This document shows, one piece after another, positions 50,501-59,584 of a stretch of DNA of 64,000 nt (position 1 is its first letter; each line of letters starts with the position of its first letter). A model generated the notes under the pieces. The model searched no databases, was not told the origin of the DNA, and saw nothing but the letters and a program-made list of their open reading frames with translations. A program made the translations under genes and the position numbers. This DNA comes from Mesocentrotus franciscanus (lineage: Eukaryota > Echinodermata > Echinoidea > Camarodonta > Strongylocentrotidae), in NCBI GenBank assembly GCA_037976565.1, contig CP137679.1, forward strand, positions 14,510,780 to 14,574,779. Direction: 5' to 3'.

Positions 50501-50980
50501 CTGGTGAAATGTGCAGAAGTAAAAATTGCACGGACGGCAGAGGCATAATAGTCGACTGTGCTCACTTGAAAAGCTCTTGTTATGGTACTGACATTACTCA
50601 GCTTCTTAAATCATAAAAGCTGTGAAAAAGTTGAGTTTTTCAGTGCTGTAATTTATAGTCAAGTGATAAGTGAGCTGGGTAATTTTAGATGCTTTTGTTC
50701 TAATAGGTGGCAATCCTGTTGCCTTAACAATCCTATTGCATTATGTTTTGTGAAACTGAAATCATGTACATATGATTCTTGTATGTTATGAAACAGCAAA
50801 TATATTCAAATCAATGTGTTACAAACCTCTAGAGACGATGGAAAGAATAAGTGGCTTATGGCCTATGTCCTATGATTCCATGTTATCTATGCTTAATCTG
50901 AGACCGTCTTATTTTCATTATGACAGGATGCCGAAGGATGGGGTGATGATGACTGGGGGATTGATGTAGATGACCAATGA
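36111..50980 (+). CDS. SCYL3: SCYL3 (SCY1-like pseudokinase 3), 11 coding exons
   Basis: Joining 36111-36293, 37691-37876, 38741-38857, 40761-40923, 41687-41792, 42590-42804, 44157-44359, 45184-45324, 48238-48568, 49090-49835 and 50927-50980 gives 2,445 nt: 814 residues and a stop, with every junction GT/AG and in phase. SCYL3 (also called PACE-1) binds ezrin in vertebrates and acts in Golgi/membrane traffic and cell adhesion. MGVESSAL matches the myristoylation start of the family. The kinase-like domain lacks HRD (HNNVCMSSI instead) and DFG (LGGM instead), so it is a pseudokinase. HEAT repeats follow (about residues 250-440), including [10 protein letters not shown]. Next come a charged coiled-coil-like stretch near 520-548, a low-complexity tail, and a W/D-rich C-terminus. 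It is somewhat longer than human SCYL3. Introns hold many transposons, but no exon is damaged. Confidence 0.95.
36726..37384. mobile_element. Fold-back MITE in SCYL3 intron 1, about 105 bp arms
   Basis: GGGCAAGTCCACTCCAAAAA through CAGATAACTAATAAGAAAG (36728-36830) recurs inverted at 37283-37384, ending AGTGGACTTGGGCTTA. The same GGAGTGGACTTGGGCTTTAA terminus marks the element at 19637-20205. No coding capacity. Confidence 0.9.
37691..37876 (+). CDS. SCYL3: SCYL3 exon 2 (residues 62-123)
   Basis: The acceptor is GCCCATCCAG| and the donor CATGATAGG|GTAAGC; phase 0 on both sides. It encodes [19 protein letters not shown] and LSFLHDR, the pseudokinase central part. Confidence 0.95.
37888..38185 (+). 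mobile_element. tRNA-derived SINE just inside SCYL3 intron 2
   Basis: The A-box-like TGGTCTAGTGGATA and B box GGTTCGAGTCC lie in a tRNA-like head with an anticodon-loop sequence CTGTAGA, as in tRNA-Tyr. The body contains CATTCCACCCAGGTGAGG. The 3' end is TATAATTATTATTAGTATT. It begins only about 12 bp after the splice donor. Relatives are at 51165-51372, 51765-51842 and in the RPL5 array. Confidence 0.8.
38383..38500. mobile_element. Short MITE in SCYL3 intron 2
   Basis: ATTCTCGAAACCGTCATAAG T..TAAGTCTAAGTTCC is mirrored by AAGTTAGACTTATGACGGTT TCGAAAAACGG. About 118 bp, without coding capacity. Confidence 0.8.
38741..38857 (+). CDS. SCYL3: SCYL3 exon 3 (residues 124-162)
   Basis: The acceptor is TTTTCATTCCAG| and the donor ACCTTACAG|GTAAAT; phase 0. 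It contains [11 protein letters not shown] (degenerate catalytic loop) and [10 protein letters not shown] (degenerate DFG region). Confidence 0.95.
38920..39092. mobile_element. Tc1/mariner-type MITE with TA duplication
   Basis: It starts CAGTCAAACCTG and ends CAGGTTTGACTG, flanked on each side by TA. The interior contains repeats of CTGTCTACAAAGACCAC. It is non-autonomous and lies in SCYL3 intron 3. Confidence 0.85.
39536..39955. mobile_element. Probable MITE in SCYL3 intron 3
   Basis: The inverted ends TAAAGACCAGTTTTGG and CCAGAACTGGTCTTTA mark it. A part near the right end (GATTCCACAACGTTTCTTTC ACAATGCAATCACATGACCA GAA) resembles the reverse complement of about 24045-24105, so the family is dispersed. 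Confidence 0.65.
39978..40323. mobile_element. Fold-back element in SCYL3 intron 3
   Basis: CACTCAAGTGTTGGGAGCTC C..CAAAATTTCACTTAAATTG TATCATAATGTGAAAGAGGA is mirrored by TCCTCTTTCACATTATGATA CAATTTACGTGAAATTTTG..GGCTCCCAACACTTTAG. The arms are over 100 bp. Confidence 0.85.
40761..40923 (+). CDS. SCYL3: SCYL3 exon 4 (residues 163-217)
   Basis: The acceptor is CTCTTGGTAG| and the donor GGTGATCTAG|GTAATT; it ends in phase 1. It encodes IPPEE and [10 protein letters not shown], the C-lobe region conserved in SCYL3. Confidence 0.94.
40926..41046 (-). repeat. Dispersed repeat shared with about 54590-54750
   Basis: On the minus strand, TTGCACAAAGCAA..GCAAAAATGCA..AAAGCAACCGAAGTGTTAAT resembles plus-strand sequence at 54631-54741 (TTGCACAAAGCAAACTTT, GCAAAATTGCACATGTGTCA AACGA, AAAGCAACCAAAGTGTTAAT). 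No transposase or tRNA-like head is visible, so the class is unknown. It starts within a few bases of the exon 4 donor. Confidence 0.6.
41268..41446. repeat. Inverted CTT/GAA repeat with telomere-like CCCTAA units
   Basis: TTTTCTTCTTCTTCTTCTTC and GAAGAAAAAGAAGAAAAC form inverted ends around sequence containing TCTAACCCTAATTAA and CATAACCCTAACCCTGA. It may be a small transposon or a healed-break relic in SCYL3 intron 4. Confidence 0.5.
41687..41792 (+). CDS. SCYL3: SCYL3 exon 5 (residues 217-252)
   Basis: The acceptor is TTTGGTAACAG| and the donor ATCTTCAA|GTAAGA. Entry is in phase 1 and exit in phase 2. It encodes LLPDEIFK at the end of the pseudokinase domain. Confidence 0.93.
41876..41985. 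repeat. (GA)n microsatellite in SCYL3 intron 5
   Basis: GA-rich simple sequence with few interruptions. Confidence 0.9.
42590..42804 (+). CDS. SCYL3: SCYL3 exon 6 (residues 252-324)
   Basis: The acceptor is TTTTTGCCTCCAG| and the donor CGCAGAG|GTAATC. It encodes [18 protein letters not shown] and [13 protein letters not shown], the first HEAT-like helices of the SCYL family. Confidence 0.95.
42880..43195. repeat. (AAT)n-rich trinucleotide tract in SCYL3 intron 6
   Basis: About 315 bp of AAT/GAT/ACT triplets, with a pure core at about 43081-43138. Poly-Asn and poly-Leu frames are artefacts. Confidence 0.95.
44157..44359 (+). CDS. SCYL3: SCYL3 exon 7 (residues 324-391)
   Basis: The acceptor is TTGTGTTTCAG| and the donor CTACCTCAG|GTAACG. 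It encodes [19 protein letters not shown] and [12 protein letters not shown]-repeat helices. Confidence 0.95.
44363..44735. repeat. (ATG/AAT)n tract in SCYL3 intron 7
   Basis: The triplet repeat has a higher-order pattern: the segment TATAATGAAATAAAGATAAT recurs about every 50-70 bp (about 44450, 44530, 44578, 44637). The poly-His/Ile frame on the minus strand is an artefact. Confidence 0.9.
45184..45324 (+). CDS. SCYL3: SCYL3 exon 8 (residues 392-438)
   Basis: The acceptor is TCTCCTCTCTAG| and the donor CGTCCCAAG|GTATGT; phase 0. It encodes [20 protein letters not shown] and the family signature [14 protein letters not shown]. Confidence 0.96.
45590..47803. mobile_element. 2.2 kb inverted-repeat element in SCYL3 intron 8
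   Basis: It starts AGGTGGTCTG and ends CAGACCACCT, flanked by AATT on both sides. A hairpin lies at the right end (GGTGATCTGTCG, loop ATGC, CGACAGACCACC) and another just outside the left end (AATTCGTC..GACGAATT). The interior repeats a segment of about 120 bp (ACATATCAAAATTTGGAAGA AAATCGATC..ATGCTGACGTCATAATATGC) at 45640-45750 and 46880-46990. It also contains a GA tract (45800-46080) and a tRNA-Gly-like piece. No transposase is recognised. Confidence 0.6.
46455..46535 (-). other. Degenerate tRNA-Gly(CCC)-like sequence
   Basis: On the minus strand, TTGGTATAGTGGTCATAGCA (A-box/D-arm), CTTGCCTCCCATTCC (anticodon loop with CCC) and AGTTCGATTCCTGG (B box) resemble tRNA-Gly, followed by a long T run. 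The two acceptor strands do not pair, so it is a pseudo-tRNA or SINE head inside the 2.2 kb element. Confidence 0.6.
48238..48568 (+). CDS. SCYL3: SCYL3 exon 9 (residues 439-549)
   Basis: The acceptor is TTCATTATCAG| and the donor GCCAAAG|GTAAGG. It encodes the start of the C-terminal region: an acidic/serine linker, then a highly charged Arg/Lys/Glu stretch (from [20 protein letters not shown]) that probably forms a single helix or coiled coil. Confidence 0.93.
49090..49835 (+). CDS. SCYL3: SCYL3 exon 10 (residues 549-797)
   Basis: The acceptor is CCACTTGTAG| and the donor GGTGATGAG|GTAATA. It is the longest exon. It encodes a Ser/Pro/Lys-rich, probably disordered tail with an acidic W-containing motif ([12 protein letters not shown]), as in other SCY1-like proteins. 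Confidence 0.93.
50927..50980 (+). CDS. SCYL3: SCYL3 exon 11 (residues 798-814 and stop)
   Basis: The acceptor is TTCATTATGACAG|. It encodes [15 protein letters not shown] and TGA. The tryptophan/aspartate-rich terminus is typical of SCYL C-termini. The exon grades straight into a minisatellite-like 3' UTR. Confidence 0.92.
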   Translation, partial: DAEGWGDDDWGIDVDDQ

Positions 50981-51170
50981 CCACCGGTGCCCCAGTAGTC
51001 AGGCCAGTATGTTGATGACCAAGGACAAGTAGTGTAGCATCGATGTAGATGACCCATGGCCACGGGTGCTCCAAGAATGAAGTAGTCAGGCCAGCATGTA
51101 GATGACCAACGATCACCAGAAATGAAATAGCCAGGCCTTCATGTCGATGACCAATGTCCATGAACACTGA
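50955..51170 (+). repeat. Degenerate minisatellite from the SCYL3 stop region into the 3' UTR
   Basis: A unit of about 60-70 bp, containing GATGTAGATGACCAATGACC AC..GGTGC..GTAGTCAGGCCAG, recurs about four times (starting near 50962, 51040, 51092 and 51140). The first unit includes the last SCYL3 codons and stop, so the array appears to be seeded by coding sequence. Confidence 0.7.
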
Positions 51171-51372
51171 AGGACATTCACTTGACATTCAATTGAAAGG
51201 TCAGGTTTGAATCCCAGCCTGTTACTAATGTCCTTGGGTGTGACATTAATTCATGTGTGCCTCTCTCCACCCAGGCTGCTTGACTAGGACCGCGGTACAT
51301 AGAATAATCTTGGGAGCATTAGGAGTGTCACCGATTTGAGCTTTATACATGAAGGCAGTATTAGTATTTTTT
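51165..51372 (+). mobile_element. Diverged tRNA-derived SINE
   Basis: It contains a B-box-like GGTTTGAATCCCAG, GTGACATTAATTCATGTG and CTCTCCACCCAGGCTG, and an AGTATT 3' tail. The body matches the SINE at 37888-38185 (shared ACTAATGTCCTT, ACATTAAT and CCACCCAGG). It lies in the SCYL3 3' flank. Confidence 0.7.
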
Positions 51373-51375
51373 ATT

Positions 51376-51532
51376 CAGGGCTCGACACCAACAGGTGCCA
51401 CGGACACATGGGGGCTCAAAATCAAAGTCCAGAGCCCCCATTGTTTAAACTTTAACATAGGGGCGTGTACGTAGACACCCTAAAAAGTGCAGTCCGGACC
51501 CCCTTCCAAAAAAAGTTAGTGTGGAACCCTGC
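51376..51532. mobile_element. Probable hAT-like MITE
   Basis: The ends CAGGGCTCGACAC and GTGTGGAACCCTG are inverted with two mismatches. Flanking TTTAT is partly shared. 157 bp, non-coding. Confidence 0.55.
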
Positions 51533-51764
51533 TTTATGACATGTAGTGAGGCTAGTCTTAGATCCCATGTGGTCACCAGTAGTGAAATTGTCTGTCATTG
51601 ATGATGAAGTTCAGTGGCCATCGAGAAGTATCTAGAAGCTAAATCACACTACTAGGATATCAATGTATCGCTAAAGGGGAAAGCAAGGCCTTTTTACCAA
51701 GAACCCTAACTGCAGAAAATTCACCAGTGAACTGAAAGCATTGAGGTTAAAAGCTGGCAGAGGT

Positions 51765-51842
51765 AGGATGGTCTAATGGATATGTCAGCAGAAAGTGGAT
51801 CACATGGTACATGGGTCAAATCCCTGTCATGGCACTAACACC
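51765..51842 (+). mobile_element. tRNA-like SINE head fragment
   Basis: GATGGTCTAATGGATATGTC AGCAG and GGGTCAAATCCCTGTCATGG CACTAAC align with the head of the SINE at 37888. A C-rich tract follows. Confidence 0.6.
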
Positions 51843-52915
51843 CCCTCCCCCTCCCCCTCCCCCAACTGAAAAGAAAAGATCCGCTTTATCCCAAAATATT
51901 AACATGTGTATAGGGACTTGGTGCACACACTAACCCCCAATATTTTGTTTTGAGCCCCAGACATAACTGTGAATCTGGAGCCCTGGACCTTGTCTTGGAA
52001 AGAGTTGCAATTGATCTAGATTACTGTAAGTCCTCTGTTCAATCGCAAACTCACAAACTGTAATCTCTTTAGTACATGGTTTTGATTGGTATCAAGTTAC
52101 AATGATTCAAATCGAATGCTCCTGTTTGTAAGACGGGGGCCCTATTTTATACAACAATCTGTAATTAGATCTACATGCAATTACCTGTTTCATAGTACAA
52201 GGTTGTTGTATATGGTGGAATCATTTTTTAAAAGTTTAGGTCCCCAGTTGCAGAATATTTACATTTTTGAAAATATCATATATAATCCTATTGTAATCTA
52301 CATCAAAATGCCATCATTGCCAGATAGTCGAGTTGCAGTGGCCTTAATATGCAGGGTTTCAATCAATTCACTTTACATCTACCGTACGTAAAATCCATCT
52401 ATAGGGTTGGAGGTTGATGTTGAAGTTGCATTTAGCAATTTTTTCCATCTTGAATTTGAGTAGAGTGACATTTAATATTACTTTTTTTACAGATATATTT
52501 AACTCTTTATATGCCACGCAAATGGTGACCCTGTGCCACATTGTTTATTATCCGATTGATATATCAAAGTTTCAAAGATTATTCAACTGTTTCCAGTGCA
52601 AGATTAATATATACAGGTATTTAAGGGTTGTCATGGAGCTTATCGTCACAGGTTAATTTTGCAAAGCCATTGTACAGAAATGCCAACTTAAACAAATGTA
52701 ATCATGGAGGTTATTGAGTTAGCGTAGCAAAAGAGCCGAGCTCGCGAGAACAGGTGGGGTCAAGGGCAAAGCCCCTGTAGGGGACCATGGGTCAGCGCCC
52801 CCTGAAGCTCAAGGGTTTCTGCAATTTCATAAGCTAATTTACTGATGCTTTTCATACACCTTTTTAATTAAAATAGTGAAAAGGAATAAATAAATGTAGA
52901 CAGCTTTTACCCACC

Positions 52916-54560
52916 TTACTGACTGCTACTTGTGCTTGCTTCTCCTTCAAAAGCAAACTTGTTCAGAGCAATGTGTGTTGCGTGCTTTGCTCTTCCTATC
53001 ATGTCTTTGCTGTAGCTTCTTTGGTAACAAGGAGCACTTTGGGACAATTTCTTAATCAAGATAGATTCTAATGTCTTCATGCTCAGGTTGGGCCGAAAGT
53101 CTGTCGTTTTTTACGGACCAGACTGAAAGCCCTCTCACATGAAACAGTTGAGTGAGGGATTACTAAGATCCCCTTCATCACTTTACTCAGAGTAGAAAAC
53201 CTCTTGCCTCCACTAGCATCTGTATTATGTAATCTGTGATATTGTGTTCCACTGCTTATCCACTCTGTCTCAGTTGCAAGTGTAGACATGGAGCTGTCAG
53301 CCTGATATAGGGAAAATTCACTCTCCAGCTGATCATCAACATAATCTCCCAACAGACGGAAATTTGTCGAGAAAAAACTCTGCAGAGTCAAAATGAACTT
53401 CCTGACGTAATTTGACATCTAGTACCTCAGCATGCTTTGCCAATGCATCCTCCAAAGGCCATGTTTTTAAGATGTAATCACAAGCTTTCACATAGAAAGT
53501 GCGAACTGCACTGTAGAAACTTTGAAGGTTGGATTCACCCAGAGAAAATGTAGACTGCTCTAGACTTCTCTGTTGCCTCAATTAGAGTTTAGCATCCTTG
53601 CCTATCATGAGGTCGTCATCTTGCTTCTGATGTTCTTTCTTTGCATTGTACCTTCATAAGAGCTACTGAGGAAACTGACGCTGGTTTTACAAACCTGAGA
53701 TAGATGTCTTTCAGTAGTCCATTGAGTTCTTTGCATAGCATAGAAAGAAACAGTAGAGTTTTGTCTGAGGTGACAAAAATAGTCTGTTTACTCGTCTATC
53801 TCTAGACTCTTGCAAATTATGACTTGATGAAGTTGCAGACCAACTAGTACACTTGCATTTACTATCTGTACAAGAGTTTGGATTAGATACCTTCCGCTTG
53901 ACACCACAACTTAGAAGATTTACACTGTGAGGTTGACACTAATGATAAGCTTCTATCAAGTGCTGTAGCAAAAGCTGAACTACACTTGAATACTCCTTTG
54001 CCTGATGTAGTTGCAATTCGCCCAGCAGCAAGGAGCTGCTTTCCAATGGATGCAGGACGAGTGATGCTACTTGCTCTCAGTGCTGACTTTAAAGCCGCGT
54101 GGATAACTCAGAAGTACTGGAACTAGTTTTGCTCTTGAGGACAGTTACATGCACACTAGCTTTGGTTGAGGTTGCACTAGCTGTGGCTATGGTGTCAGTA
54201 GATGCAGCAGCAGAGGTTTGTTTCACTTTCATACTACCCTTGCCTTGCATGGATTTAGTCTTTGGTCTCAGTTTTCTTTTCACCTCTTCTTGGAAAAACA
54301 GGCGCAATGGCTCCCACTGTTCAACGAGTCTATCCAGGCTTTGGCCCAGCTATAACCATCTGGTTGCAGCATGTCTCAAGATCTTCCGTATTGGTTTGTC
54401 ACACAGTTCCTGGAGTGCTTTCACTCCTTTGATGCGCTTGCTACTTTTAGTAGTAGACGTCTACTAAAAACTCATCTAATGCAACTGGCAAACTCTATTA
54501 CAGCAGCTTTCTTGGCAGTATTATGTATCATGTGACAAGGGCATCCCATGATGTAGCAAT
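52916..54560 (-). pseudogene. Decayed hAT-family transposase
   Basis: Read on the minus strand from about 54560: GCPCHMIHNTAKKAA, then LQELCDKPIRKILRHAATRW and LVEQWEPLRLFFQEEVKRKL in shifting frames. Then VKACDYILKTWPLEDALAKH (to 53336) in one frame, and VIPHSTVSCERAFSLVRKKR QTF (to 53083), the hATC dimerisation motif, in another. After a further shift, LSMKTLESILIKKLSQ leads to a stop at 52916-52918. At least four frameshifts or stops break it. Similar hAT-derived genes exist in many animals, but this copy cannot encode a full protein. Confidence 0.8.
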
Positions 54561-54589
54561 TAGGATTTTGTTGTTTTTGTTTATTTATA

Positions 54590-54850
54590 TGTTTGACCAA
54601 AGAATTGCTCTGTGCAACACAATGATTGTATTGCACAAAGCAAACTTTCGGTCAATTAGTGTCTATTTTTTTGTGCAAAATTGCACATGTGTCAAACGAG
54701 TGACAGTGCAGATAGGCCAAGAAAGCAACCAAAGTGTTAATGAAGTCACTTTTGATGGCCAGTTTGTGAAATACACCACCTGTCGCTTGGTAGGCACGCA
54801 AGGAAACACTCCTGTGCATTTCAAGAGAATACCCAGATATTACGAGGAGA
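54590..54850 (+). repeat. Dispersed repeat related to 40926-41046
   Basis: It shares an interrupted match with the SCYL3 intron 4 repeat (see there). The 110-codon open frame across it is thereby explained as repeat-derived. Confidence 0.55.
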
Positions 54851-54859
54851 TGTAGGAAG

Positions 54860-57800
54860 ACTTAAAGTACATGTATACTACTGGCATTTCACATCACTAT
54901 ACGTCATCTTTTTTCATTTTTTGATACTAATGTACAGAGAAAGCTTTAATTATTGGTGTTTGGGAAATTCACTAATTTCAATGAGTGAAGATGATCATGA
55001 AGAGTAGAGAAGTTAGGGTTTAACGTAAATTTGCTAAGAATTCATGTTCTTTTTCTATAACTTAGCTATCAAATATGAACTACATGTCATATTTTTTCAT
55101 AATATGTTAATGTTTATTTTTGTCAATGCAATCAAGTATTTATTGCCTTCAAGTTATGCTTCCCCATTATTTATATATTCAGAATTCTGGTTGATGTAGG
55201 TTGTAAGTGTATGTCCAAATATTTTGTACAAAGTCTGCAGATTTTTTATAATTGTGTCAACAGTATAGTGTACATGTACATAAAAATGGCTGTGGCAATA
55301 ATGGTACAACGCTTAGAAACATTAGTATTAAGAGCTATATAAATTTTACAATTATTTATTATTATTATTATTAATACAACTCCAATGAAAGGAACAACAA
55401 TAATATCTCCTGTACAAAAAATGAAATTCAGTGGTTATTTGTAAAGCTAGATATTCTCATGCAATAGAGTCTAAATTGACTAAAAGTTGTCACAAAAGTA
55501 ATGTTGCTGCAGGGTTTACATGTAGAAATAAAAGATTTGATCTCTCCTGATTAAAATACATTGTCATGAAATTGGCAACGTTGTAATGTCACAGGACTAG
55601 GTAATTATACATTTATCTGATGTGTGTTTAAAAATATAATGTTTAATTCTGGTCATGCAGTTGCACTTTGAGAAACACTAGGTAACATTGACCCTGAATT
55701 TTGTATTATGATTTGTCACAATTGATTTGGTGTTTGGCCAAGCAATATATCAATGAATCACTGCAAACTTGCTGGAAATTACATTCAATGAACAGCACAG
55801 CCCATATCAGATCGCATGCAAAGTACATGGCTCCTGCTATCTCAATTTCGGCTTATATTTCAGCACTTAAACGTTTTCTACCCAGAGCATTTGGCAGATA
55901 CCATTTCATCTGTTTGGAACCACCAGGGTTTTACAATCATGTAACTCTGTGTTAAAGTATATGGGTTAACGTCTTTGTGACTCCAAAGTCCAAACAGATG
56001 ATTCATTTGTAGTTTTGAAAAATTTGGAGCAAGTTATTATCAGGGATGCCAGTTAGAATTGATCACAGGGCCTGAAAATCACCTAGAATTTGCTATTTTG
56101 TAAACAAAATAAGCCTAAACTATGGCCTGAATTCAGGCTTTTGCCTGAAAACTGGCATCCCTGTATTATCTATCATCATAAGTTTCATAACTATAAAAAA
56201 AATGGAAGAAAAAGGTTCTTTGAATAACAGGTTTGCGGGGAAAGTCACACTGTTATCAATTTCACAACTCCCAATCATTTTCTCAGTCCATGAATATATT
56301 AATGTTGTTGTTGTTGATATAATTTTATCATCACCATCAAATAATTGTTTTGTTTTCTTCTAATGTTCATGCTCTTTATGGTTATATGACACATGCTCTG
56401 GCGACATACATGTATATTCATTGCAATAAGATGGGGAGAATTGTTATATCGTGTACATAAGACCTATTGCACTCTCATTGAATTCAACATGTGCAGTTCT
56501 TTTGTTTAGAATAAGACACGAGGAATTCCATTTCAAAATCAATACAAAATATTGTTTAACTTTTGTAGGTAATATTGAGTTTAAGAGAGATTGATTACAA
56601 GTCATCCTTAATCTTTGATTATGCAGTAAATTTAAATTTTGGCCAGCTAAATTTACTTGTAACATTATCAAAATGTTGCAACTTTTAATAGTGTTTTTGG
56701 ACAAATTATTTTATTTTTCATTATAAATGGGTTATTTTCTGAGCTATTAGCTGTATACATTTGTAATTTTCAATGTGATAATATTAATGTACATGTATAA
56801 ACAAATCTTTATAACAACTATTTAATTCTTAAGGCACTTTACATTATAACCTTTGATGATATAATGTAAATTTTATTGGATTCTGTTAAAGTTTATAAAT
56901 TAACACTCGGACCTCGATATCTAAATACAAAATAAATGTGTACATGTACATGTATAGCAACCATCATTCAACCTAAGCTATTAACTACAGAAAATATCAT
57001 TTTGATGAAAAATAGGTCAATAGAGCCTTCTAGCAAATTTCTGTTTCTGATTATAAATTGTCGATTGTGTATGTAAGAAGGAAATAATGTTTTTAAAAAA
57101 GACATTATCATGTTAGCGTAAATATGTTGTGTATATTGGCTCCAATATATTATGCTTCGCCATTTTTTCCCCCCATTGTGTATTCCTCTTCAATAATAAT
57201 GCAGGTAATACAATCTTTTTTGTAAATATCAGATGAATATTATATTAAAGGCATTTCCAAATGTATATTTGTGGTTTGAACTTTGACCTTTGTTTGATTA
57301 TAATTGCAAGCTGTCCTGTGTGGATTTATATACACACAAATGTACCTCAAATAATTTGTCACAAAAATTGTTCGCACATGAATGATTTTCCTTGTCCAAT
57401 ATTCTTGTGTATTCTGTTCTTGCTTCCTTTCTTCCTAAATGTTTGTTGAGTTTGTGCAATTCCAAAAAGAACAAGAGACAAATCTAGAGCATTCCCTTGA
57501 AAATTTTATTTTTTAAAGCATTTGTTTTGTACAGAAAAAAACAAAAAATCCACAACTAATTTATATCACAGTGAAAACATGCTTTCAGTGATTTCTGTGG
57601 GGCACTGTGGGTGAGAAATGTTTTCCACACATGCACACATATTGGTGTACAAAACATATGGAGAGTGACTTCTAAATGAAATCAGCGTTTGTTTTTTTGC
57701 TTCGAGGCCCCCCCCCCCCTTTTTTTCCTTCATATATCACTTAATCTCTCTCGACTTCTTTGCCACATCTTCCATTCTTTTTTCATCCATGCTCCATTCT

Positions 57801-58065
57801 TACATGTGCACTCATACACCTCACTGTAAAACCAGAGGCCATATTCAATTCAGTATGTGGATTAAGCCAGTATTTTACTTAGCCTTTGGCTCGGCCCAAG
57901 TAAAATGTCTTGTACATGTATTTTGCATGAGCCTAAAAGTGAATAACCGACTATAATACATGTACTTATATTTCCGACATCTAGGTAATGAATCGTATAC
58001 CAGCCCAGGAACTTACAAATTTTGTAAATGGTTCAGTTTTGGCAAGATTCATGCTGCAAATAGAT
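54860..58065. other. AT-rich intergenic DNA
   Basis: No exon or RNA is recognised between the decayed hAT and the next MITE, apart from the small MITE at 56041-56163. Short (TTA)n occurs near 55355-55372, and repeated TACATGTA motifs are frequent. Confidence 0.6.
56041..56163. mobile_element. 123 bp MITE with perfect 14 bp terminal inverted repeats
   Basis: It starts CAGGGATGCCAGTT and ends AACTGGCATCCCTG, flanked by TATTAT on both sides. The CAG..CTG ends suggest hAT, but the matching flank is six bases rather than eight. Confidence 0.8.
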
Positions 58066-58069
58066 AAAG

Positions 58070-58624
58070 TGTAATCCCACCCTTTTAATAATTTTATTAG
58101 TATAAAAGCAAAAAGATAGAAAAAGAATGCAAAAGGTTTGACATAAATCGAACATACATGTATTTTAAGAAAGTTACGAGTGTCTGAAATATGAGATCAT
58201 TAAATCTATGCGAATCTCACATTTGCAATTTGGTCAGTGGATTGTGACGAAGTCACGGAAAACCGTCCTTCCAGCCAAATCCCTTAGAACTACTCAAAAT
58301 AAATTATGGATAGCATATCATAATACAGTGTAGGTCCTCTAAACAGAATACATACTCTCCTGGGTCATACTTTTGAAAAATTGATATTTTAGTAATTTTG
58401 TGTGTAGGAACAAATGGGAAAGTTGTCCACCGGTACATCGCGATGACATTACTGATTCAGCCAATTTTAAATTTACTTTCGTAAAGTGATAACAACTTTC
58501 AAAAATTCATAACTTTCTTATTGTTTGTCCAATTTTGTTCAAACATTTTACCAATCTGCTTCTCTAACTTTTTTTGGCCGTCTTTCAGAGCAAATTGCTA
58601 TTAAGGTTAGATTTTTCTGTAATA
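58070..58624. mobile_element. Second copy of the 0.6 kb MITE at 20569-21163
   Basis: It shares GAAATATGAGATCATTAAAT CTATGCGAATCTCA, GTCAGTG.ATTGTGA and inverted GAAAG-type ends with the first copy; the termini are diverged. Confidence 0.7.
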
Positions 58625-58807
58625 CATACTTGGAATGCATGGCCTTGGTCTTCTCACCTAGATATAATTCACGTATCGTTTTCACATAGTAAATCTCTCA
58701 GAAATTCTTTTTCATCCTTCACCTCTTTCACTCACATTCAAACATGCCAATTGAAAATGGACTTTCCGCATAACACTTGCAATTACCAACACATACAAGA
58801 GTTTCTC

Positions 58808-59003
58808 TTAATGCCTGTCTACACTACTTGTAGCTACTTGTGCCCTCTATATAGCAAACAATGCCTAAGCGGTACCCGTTGGTCCCCCATGATCCCCTTT
58901 TTATTTTGTTAATTGAGAGCTGATTTGATGAGATAAACACCTGTCAGTGACCATGCAGGGAGGTCTAATCCCTCCTGTTCAAACTAGTGCAGACAGGCTT
59001 TAA
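58808..59003. mobile_element. Second copy of the 184 bp MITE at 1704-1887
   Basis: The ends are TTAATGCCTGTCTACACTAC and CTAGTGCAGACAGGCTTTAA. The interior shares GCCTAAGCGGTACCCGTTGG TCCCCCATGAT and TTGAGAGCTGATTTGATGA. Confidence 0.8.
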
Positions 59004-59397
59004 GTGCTGGATACTGGGCTGTTGCTTTCCACTAATTTGGTATTGTATCAAACATTGCATTGGTAATGATTACATTTATTGGGTTACTACAGATTAAAGA
59101 AACTCTGCCAATATGAAATGAAAACACACACATATAACATTATTTAAATACATCTGTCATCAGTATTTATTTGCTTTCTTTTACCAGCCCAATGCCAGTC
59201 ACCGATGTTATCACTTCTGTCGTGCACGAGTCAATTATTTCATTGGTTCACTGTTAGCCAGGCCTATCTACAACGTCCCGGGTGATATTGTCCATAATGA
59301 GTGTTCCATGTGAAGGTCCTATCATTGTACGTTCTGGGAGTGGAGTACTTGAGATTGGAGTATGTGAGGAGGAGGAGGAGGATGAGCAGTGGATGAC

Positions 59398-59491
59398 TTA
59401 GTCGTGAGATTGGTTGGCGTAGAGGAAGGATTTCTTCTTCTGCCGGGTGTGGTCCTTTTGCTGGAGCAGGGTGAGCTTGGCACGTTTCCAT
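59398..59491 (-). CDS. RPL5: RPL5 (ribosomal protein uL18) terminal coding exon
   Basis: On the minus strand, the acceptor GTGCTTCAG| is followed by a 94 nt exon. It encodes WKRAKLTLLQQKDHTRQKKK SFL, then YANQSHD and TAA. This matches the eukaryotic RPL5 C-terminus (family pattern RWNR.K.SL.QKK.R..QKK.SFL). The first base completes the AGA codon begun by the AG at the end of the preceding exon. RPL5 is a 60S subunit protein that carries 5S rRNA. The last residues are less conserved than the rest, as is normal. The remaining 5' exons lie beyond position 64000. Confidence 0.9.
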
Positions 59492-59584
59492 CTGAAGCAC
59501 AAAAAGAAATCAAGAAATCGGAATGAAAATGATTTGTTCGAGGTATCGAGCGACTGTATGACACATGTATGAGAGTAATCTATT

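Noticed and set aside
54523..54855. 110-codon plus-strand frame
   Set aside because: Its second half overlaps a dispersed repeat also found at 40926-41046, and no splice or start context supports it.
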